DNA from: Paramoeba atlantica
Lineage: Eukaryota > Discosea
DNA length: 64,000 nt
Direction of reading: 5' to 3'
NCBI GenBank assembly: GCA_977017575.1
Contig: CDRNVI010000045.1
Coordinates: 124,001 to 188,000, forward strand
Below, in pieces: positions 57,640-64,000 of this stretch. Below the pieces are notes generated by a model, which searched no databases, was not told the origin of the DNA, and worked only from the letters and a program-made list of their open reading frames with translations. Position 1 is the first letter of the stretch; each line of letters starts with the position of its first letter. A program made the position numbers and the translations under genes.

Positions 57640-59280
57640 CAATGCGCTTCTGACTGTCCTCACGATCACGAGTATACGCCTGATCACGAGTATGACTGAC
57701 CATGGCATGGGGCAGTTATGTCACTTTGAATACAAAACAGAGGGATGTAAATGGTCTTCTCATTGTCGATCAAAAAACTACCTAGTCCACAAAAAAGAGT
57801 GTGAAAAGCGAAAGCAAAAAAGTGATCAAACGAGCGCGAACCGAATTTCAATTTTACAAATAAATGTTTTCTGTCAGAAGGTTCTACCATGTCTTTATAC
57901 GTTGACGAGCCAACCTTCATCTCAATTTATCTGGTTTGTGCGTTCTCTTGTGGAGCTCTGGCCCCGTAGCATGACACCAACTCAGTTCCTTGAGCAATTC
58001 ACTTCAAGTCCCGCTGTATTGCATGCAGCCGAGGGCAGACTCGCAGATGAGGTGTGGAGTATGCTGCGCATTGACATAGACAGTCATGTTTTTTTTTGGC
58101 ATAGCATGTGACGCGGGAATCGACCGAAACAAATCAGAACATATTTAATTAAATGTTCTTTACGTGGGAGCTAAAGAACATGTACTCCCCCCGATATACT
58201 CCCCGAAGCATCAGGCCTTCAATAGAAAAACAACCGCCGAAGGTTTGATTACAAGTCTCCGTGTTGTTCTAGGAGAAGAGAGGTTGCTGAAGCTAAGTTT
58301 CTTAATGGTCGACGGCAGTACCGTTAACCATGTTGCTCGTGAGTATTCGGAAGGATATCTTAAGAGAGTACATCCCGTTGGAGACCATGGCGTTGCCAAT
58401 TTCGAGAGAGAAATCGAGAGACAATTTCCAAAAATAACTCTGTTGTCGTGTATCGGGCATATGCTAAATAATGTTTGCAAGTCATCCCTGAAATCTTATG
58501 AATCGAAGCCCTCCTTTCTCTTCAAAAAGAGTTTTTCTCTCGCCTTTTGGTCCGGGGGAAAATCCAGTGTTATAAAGGGAAAATACAGAGGTCAAGTACT
58601 CGAATTTTGGTTGGCAAAGTTTGATGAAGAGGTTCTTGAAGCCGAAAAGTCTCTGAAGTAAGGTTACTGGGGATTAAAGGAAACAACTCCCACGAGGTTT
58701 AAAGCCGTCCTTGAACGTAAGATATTATTAAGCCCTGAAAACGTTAAAAAATGTAGCGCCTCAAGAAGCAGGGTCTCTCGTAGAAAAATTGACCGTCCCG
58801 AATATTCAATGGGCAGCTAAAGACGAACTGTTGGTACAGGGGGCACCCATGGTTCTGGAAGCGGTGAATTTAGCAAAGAGTAGAAAGTCCGTAGCTACGC
58901 CAAAGGCGGTGTGACACGTTGGTGTCAAGATAAGTTCACGTGTATGAAAATTCTTTCTGAGAACTTAGATTCCGTGGAAGCATGCGACGTAGGTAAATCT
59001 ATTCGGCATTGCCAAGTATTGTTGGAAGAACACGGAACAGAAGCGCTTCGAAGAGAATGTCTCAGCTTCCTTGATTCATGCAAAGATCTCTATGCTGCCC
59101 TGAAAAATTTTCTGACATGATAGGTAAGCCAATGGCCACACATGTTGCCCAGACCCTGTAACATTGGAGAGTCTGTAAACGGCCTTTTTTGCTGTCAAAA
59201 ATTACGTCCAGGTACCGGCAGATACTGCCAGCGACTATACATCCATGGATGGAGCGAAAAATATTGCGCCACAATTATTT
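57640..59280 (+). pseudogene. hAT transposase remnant
   Basis: Colinear with most of the hAT transposase at 11658-13856 but spread over several frames: the finger (CHFEYKTEGCKWSSHCRSKN), QKVLPCLYTLTSQPSSQFIW, VLPPIYSPKHQAF, KLSFLMVDGSTVNHVAREYS, ITLLSCIGHMLNNVCKSSLK and GVTRWCQDKFTCMKILSENL. At least four frame changes and stops separate the parts, and the C-terminal dimerisation region is not recognisable. Ends with inverted repeats were not found. This is an older copy than the one at 10903. Confidence 0.8.
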
Positions 59281-59317
59281 GCTCCGTTTTTACCAGTACT
59301 ATTTCTAGAACTTTTCG

Positions 59318-59362
59318 AGAGCTTTCTAGCGTTATATAAATTTATATAAAACTAGAAAGCTT
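59318..59362. repeat. AT-rich hairpin
   Basis: AGCTTTCTAG pairs with CTAGAAAGCT around TTATATAAATTTATATAA, itself palindromic. It marks the end of the hAT-derived sequence. Confidence 0.7.
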
Positions 59363-59529
59363 TAGAGTTTACGGCAAGAATTGGGCGAAGAAGATATGGA
59401 AAGTGTTTTCCTATACGTGTAGGTATTGGCCCCGAAAGGGTAATGACAGGTTTGTCATACTAATGATGATTTCGTTTGTTTTCTTAATGTACAGTTATAA
59501 ACCCCCCACAGCGAATAAGTCACCCCCCT

Positions 59530-60215
59530 CTTTTTTTTGTACAACGAGGCTTAGGGGGGTTGCGGCACCACTTTTTCGTTCAAAATTTTAAGATCTGCAC
59601 GTTCCCGCTGTTTTTAGACCTCTTCACAGATAACAAATTAAAACTCATTTTTTTAATGACGTTTTTACATAGTCATGCCAATATTACCCGAAAAATCTCA
59701 TGTTACTCGACCAGGGTGGGAGAAGGGGGTCAACATGAAAATGGTGTCACAGATCTTCGCTAGGGGAACGAGATCTCTCGATTGCAACAAAAATGATCAA
59801 AAACAGATAACAAACATTCAATTTGTCACATGGTGGAATATTTGTCTTTGATTGGTTCTTTCTTGAAACGGTGATAAATCAACTTTTTTATGCTGTCCCC
59901 TTTACTTTTTGCTTGAAGGGGCCTAAGGGGGTTAAGATATCATTTTCTCGTTCAAAATTTTGAGATCTACACGTTCCCACCATTTTTAGATCATTTTAGA
60001 AACTGAAAAAGAAAATTGTTTTTAGGTTCTATTGTTTTGCATCGTCATACCACACTAATTTAAGAAAACAAACACTCCGCGGCCAGGCGGCACAAGTGGG
60101 TCAATATTAAAAAAGAGCGGCAAAGATCTTTGCTAGGAGAACGAGATCTCTCGTTCGCAACAAAAATCAGCAAAAACGGACAAAAATAATTGAATTTCTC
60201 ATGGGAGGAGAAGAT
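59530..60215. repeat. two diverged 320-bp direct repeats
   Basis: 59535-59850 and 59895-60215 are alike: AGGGGGTT, TCGTTCAAAATTTT(A/G)AGATCT, CACGTTCCC, then GATCTT(C/T)GCTAGG and GAACGAGATCTCTCG followed by GCAACAAAAAT. The last part equals a subterminal segment of the mariner at 61349-62905, so both are probably relics of related mariner elements. Confidence 0.65.
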
Positions 60216-61348
60216 TTATTTTGTTAAAGTGTGAGAACTACTATTTCAGAAAAAGATATCAGCCATCTGCTTAAATCGGAAATTATTCACCGAGTAGCCT
60301 ACGAAGAATTAGAGCGCCGTCCAACGCGTGCTTGTGTGATACCATTCACAACTCATGAAGAACGGGAAGGTCCTCGTCGCCGTTTTATCTGTTGGCCAAA
60401 ACATCAGAATCAAGCGCTCGACAACGAATACATTGCCCATGTACCCATAGGTCAGCCGGTTTCATACGTAAACAAGATAATTCATGGAACTGCTATGAAA
60501 CGTGATTTGAAGGCTGGATGTTTTCAAGTTGAGTTACCCCGTGAGGCGCGTTGTTATTATCGTTTTCGCTGCGGACCAGCTACTTATGAAATGACTCGTA
60601 TGCCAATGGGGCATTGCTGTGCTCCGGAAATACAACAAATTATAACGTCAACATTTGCGGGACATGTGGAATACAGTAAAGATAGTATGGATTTACACGG
60701 TTTTGATACCTCTAAACTGGACATTTACCTCGATGGCATACGTTACTGTGGAACTGAAGATGAAGTCTCGGCCTACGAACTTTTTGTCGACGATCGAGCT
60801 AAAAAATTAGGCATTACCTTTAAAAATGAAGAGTCTTCAAAAGGCACAAACTACAACTTTCTTGGGGTTGATTACGACCATAATGCAAAGGAGTATAAAC
60901 TGAGTCAGCGTTTCCTTCATAAAATACCCTTAACCGTCGCTTCACACGCACCATTACACGAATTTGAATCCTTATGCGCCAGGCTAGTGTATGCGTCTGC
61001 AGTGCTCGGAATCGTAATGCCCAAATATTACTGGGCCATTAAATTTATTAGGCGTCAAATTTCAAAATTGAACAGAGGGATCATGCACGAATCGGACACG
61101 GTAAGGCTCTCCTACGTAGTTTTCGCGCAACTGAATAGATGGACAAGGGAGATAAGAAAGAACAATCCTCAGCGCTATATGGAACCACAAGCAGAGCGAT
61201 TTGCGACCCTTTACACAGACGCCTCTCTTGACGGTTGGGGCGCCGTATTATTTTGCCCGGATGGATCCGTTTTTGGCACCGGAGCAGCGTGGCAAACCAA
61301 AATGGAAATTAATCATGCCGAAGCCTTAGCAATTAAAAACGCGCTATA

Positions 61349-62905
61349 CAGGGGGGGCCACGAAAACTGACTAGCTTCGCATTTTAGCCTCGTGAGGCCG
61401 TTTGAGCTAATTTTTGTTGCAAACGAGAGATCTCGTTCTGAATATCGTGTCTACGCTATTTAGAACTCGTTTGTATAAACCTGATATTTTGCATTTCGAA
61501 AATACTGAAATTTAAGACGATTTATTTTGCAAAAAGCATAAAAAATAGTAAAAAAGTTGGTTTTCTCTTCTTTTTTCTTCACTATGGGCAAGCGGCATAG
61601 ATTAAACCGTTGCCAATTGTCCCCAGAGCAGTCTTCGTATTCCATACGCATTGTTTGCGCACACGAAAGACATCGTGGTACAAGTATTGAAGACACGGCA
61701 TGAATGATGAACTGTTCTGAGAGCTCTGTCTATCGGTACAAGGCACGTTTTGATGAGTCAGGTGACGTGGCATGTGCGAGCTACTCGCGCGATAATGCCG
61801 TTGATACGGAGGAATTCCGTGCTATGCTCTGTACCCTTGATGATGAGAAAGACACGCCATTCGGGTGTCCGGGGTTTAAATGGGTACACAAGAGAGTGGA
61901 CAAGACACTTTATCCTTGTAGTCTGAACACCGTAAAACGGAGTTTGAAAAGGATGGGATACGTCATTAAGACTATGTCACACAAACCTTTCTTAACTGCT
62001 GAGCACAAGGCTGCCCGATTACAACTTGCTGATTACTTCGATGGATCGAGTCCAGATCAGCTGTCCCGTGTGGTATGGTGTGACGAGAAGATTTTCCGAT
62101 GTGGTTCACATGGGAAAAAAATCACATATCTTGCAAAAATCACTGACCCCCCCAAGGAAACACCAGTAGAAATGGATAGGTGGTACGGGGGGAAGGGAGT
62201 GCATGTATTCATGGCAACCAGTCTGCGTTGGGAAGTACCCGATGCGTGTTTCCACGAGTTTTCCCAGAATGAAACCGTAACAAACGAAGTTTTTCTGAGA
62301 ACAATGAAGAAGCGAAATGGGTTTTTTAACTGGATGCATCGGCGGCCGGGGGCTGCTGTTGTCCTTGACAATGCGCCAGGGCACGGGGCAGCCCGGAGAA
62401 TAGGTAAGCTGGAAGGAATTAAAATTATTGACTGGCCTTCGAAATCTCCTGATCTCAATTTGATTGAGAATTTGTGGAGTATGGTGGATAAGTACATCCA
62501 CACCCATCTTCGTCCGAAAAATCGAACGGAATTGCAAGCTGCTATTCCTAAGGCGAAGGACTACTTGTTGGCAGAGTGTCACGAGGCGTATGTGAACACG
62601 TTACAGAGTCTTCCTACACGCCTCGCTACTCTACGTGAGCGTGGAGGTGGTAATACTGGATATTAAGACTTCGTTTCTACCGCGAAAGGCCAAAAATTAC
62701 TATTTTGCGCTCTTTTTTCAATTTGCAAAATCTCAAAATTTTCAGTTTTTCGACCCATGGGAAAGGCTTGCTTTCATCAGTTTTTGTATTCTAAATAGCG
62801 TAGACACGATATTCAGAACGAGATCTCTCGTTTGCAACAAAAATTATCTCAAACGGCCTCACGAGGCTAAAATGCGAAGCTAGTCAGTTTTCGTGGCCCC
62901 CCCTG
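61349..62905 (+). mobile_element. Tc1/mariner transposon, near intact
   Basis: 1557 bp flanked by TA (61347-61348, 62906-62907). Inverted ends of about 110 bp begin CAGGGGGGGCCACGAAAACT and end inside with GTGTCTACGCTATTTAGAA. One transposase gene fills the interior. It splits the RNase H region of a tyrosine-recombinase retroelement. Confidence 0.92.
61584..62666 (+). CDS. Tc1/mariner transposase, one in-frame stop
   Basis: 361 codons from an ATG at 61584 to the stop at 62664-62666, with a single in-frame TGA at 61698-61700 in the N-terminal DNA-binding part; an ATG at 61704 directly after it would give 320 residues. The helix-turn-helix is SPEQSSYSIRIVCAHERHRG...MMNCSESSVYRYKARFDESG. Catalytic motifs: VVWCDEKIFRCGSHGKK (first Asp), AVVLDNAPGHGAAR (second Asp), SKSPDLNLIENLWSMV (Glu). 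The second Asp and the Glu are 32 residues apart, against 34 in Tc1. The single substitution (CGA to TGA would do it) suggests very recent inactivation. Confidence 0.88.
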
Positions 62906-63165
62906 TATGCCTTTTCTGAACACTGGTCCAGTTTAAAATTCTTACGCATGTTTGTCGACAACACAAGCGTAGAGTCTGCCTTGCGCAAAAGGTGGGCAGA
63001 GTCGTATAACATATCTGAAGTTTTGGGACGAGTGCTCTCATACCTAAATGCGCACCACATTACGATATTTCCTGAGTACGTGACAACCAAAGATAATCAA
63101 GCGGATGCCTGGAGCAGAAACCGCTACGATACTTGGCGGTATGGTGGTATTCATGAACTCGCAAC

Positions 63166-63340
63166 TGTGAGCGAAGCCCACTTCTGGAGGCAAAAGCCCC
63201 CTTTTGCGAGCAAGGCCCAACTGTGACCGTAGCCCTGGGACATAATAATATTCTTTGGCGACCCGAAGTGTAGAACACTTCGTTGAGTACTCAACGACCT
63301 GTTGTACACTTCACTGAGTACTCAACGAACCCGGGACGTA
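63166..63340. repeat. GCAAGGCCCAACTG block with hairpins
   Basis: One 57-bp unit (TCTGGAGGCAAAAGCCCCCT...) ending in CTGTGACCGTAGCCCTGGGA, then ACATAATAATATT and GGCGACCC, as at 18980-19063. Then follow the hairpin CGAAGTG/CACTTCG and the palindromes CGTTGAGTACTCAACG (63281-63296) and a decayed second copy (63313-63328). It directly follows the retroelement RNase H, so it may be that element's 3' terminal sequence. Confidence 0.75.
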
Positions 63341-63464
63341 CCCGGTATTTTATTTACTCCTGGCAGTCTGCATTCTTGGATTTCGAGAATATCAACACCT
63401 GCAGTTTCCGCAAGATCAGCTGTCTCAAGCGCGTGCGCTTTCCATGTTTCCGCGAGGTCTCCTA

Positions 63465-64000
63465 ACTTTCCAGTCACCTAACTTTCGGTCCACGCTTCGT
63501 CCTATCCTCTGAAGGGGTCCAACAGGGAGACCCGCTCGGACCCCTTTTGTTCTCGCTTGTTAGGCGAGAAATGGCTACGGAAATAATGGCAGGGGCACCC
63601 GACCTTCAGCTTAATTTTTGGTATCTTGATGATGGTGTCCTGGCAGGCAAGGCCTCTGACGTGCGCCATGCTATAGACATCATCGAAATCGGAGGTCCGA
63701 AATGGGGACTCAATCTCAATCCCTCAAAGTGCGAAATAATCACTCACCCGTCCTCATCCCAGCAAGTCTCCCACTTTCCTGACATTCCAGGACTGAACAT
63801 CAACACAGAGGGCAATCTGAGCATCCTGGGAAGCCCGATCGGATCGAACGCATACCGTCGCCAGTTCTTCATCGACGGCGCGATCTCGCAGGCACAGGAG
63901 TCCCTCGAAGCGATCGAGAAACTGGAGGACCCCCAGGTCGCCCTGTCTTTCATCAGGCAGTGCACAGGGTTCTGCCAGATGGTGTACTCCCTGCGCACGA
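63465..64000 (+). CDS. reverse transcriptase, partial (runs off right edge)
   Basis: A plus-strand frame is open from about 63465, after a stop, to the window end (about 178 codons), without a clear ATG at its start. Motifs: SSEGVQQGDPLGPLLFSLV, then FWYLDDGVLAGK (YxDD catalytic), GLNLNPSKCEIITH, and LGSPIGSNAYRRQFF. This is the palm and thumb of a non-LTR-type reverse transcriptase of the GVQQGDPLGP...YLDDG lineage, different from the LINE at 30856 and the DIRS-like copies. The 5' part is missing, so it is probably a 5'-truncated copy; the rest lies beyond the window. Confidence 0.7.

Larger units (their letters stand above)
60231..63165 (+). mobile_element. tyrosine-recombinase retroelement (RT and RNase H), split by mariner
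   Basis: Fossil of DIRS/VIPER type. The reverse transcriptase and the first half of RNase H lie at 60231-61348; the end of RNase H (KDNQADAWSRNR) lies at 62906-63165. Between them is a complete mariner. RT motifs are TRMPMGHCCAPEIQQI, LDIYLDGIRYCG and LGVDYDHNAKE. No recombinase part is visible to the left, so the copy is incomplete, but what is present looks little decayed, with the mariner insertion as the main break. It is followed by the GCAAGGCCCAACTG repeat. Confidence 0.8.

Overview
The window looks like a piece of a repeat-rich protist nuclear genome. Thirteen host genes can be recognised, all apparently intronless and all on the minus strand over about 55 kb. They are separated by gaps filled with transposons, most of whose open frames are on the plus strand. 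A one-directional array of intronless genes, a PPR-like protein, tyrosine-recombinase retroelement remnants that recall the trypanosome VIPER element, and surface-type LRR proteins together point to a kinetoplastid-like euglenozoan. The taxonomic call is inference (about 0.5); another protist with unidirectional gene clusters is possible.

Host genes, left to right (transcription runs right to left): LRR protein 1 (2376-3314), FAN1 nuclease (3493-6303), symplekin (7076-10672), TIPIN/Swi3 (14816-15286), LRR copy 2 with one frame break (21050-21968), a large PPR-like protein (22240-26067), a Gpt2/Sct1-type glycerol-3-phosphate acyltransferase (26439-28700), a Pumilio/PUF protein (39520-41925), LRR proteins 3 and 4 (50258-51928, 52277-53047), the SSU-processome protein UTP15 (53170-55182), calmodulin (55546-55995) and UFD1 (56230-57066). 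They are housekeeping genes of unrelated function, so the order gives no pathway; the shared strand is the informative feature.

Between them lie: a pogo/CENP-B-like transposase running off the left edge (1-972); a hAT element nested in a TA-flanked element (10847-14626); two Merlin copies, one split by a Tc1/mariner derivative (17006-17755); a long-inverted-repeat element (19751-20854); a 5-kb LINE with an intact 1616-codon frame (30745-35740), inserted among tyrosine-recombinase retroelement fragments; a Harbinger-like element (42736-46483) holding two further insertions; an inverted-repeat element (46508-49945) with four more pieces inside; a decayed hAT copy (57640-59280); a tyrosine-recombinase retroelement split by a nearly intact mariner (61349-62905); and a reverse transcriptase running off the right edge.

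The least expected signals are not transposons. Six of the long host genes switch internally from C-rich to G-rich mRNA. In three of them the switch lies at a Ser-to-Thr homopolymer junction whose DNA is self-complementary. Two dispersed families of small hairpins, one with compensatory base changes, and a LINE whose N-terminus carries five MER3-helicase-like zinc modules, are also worth attention.
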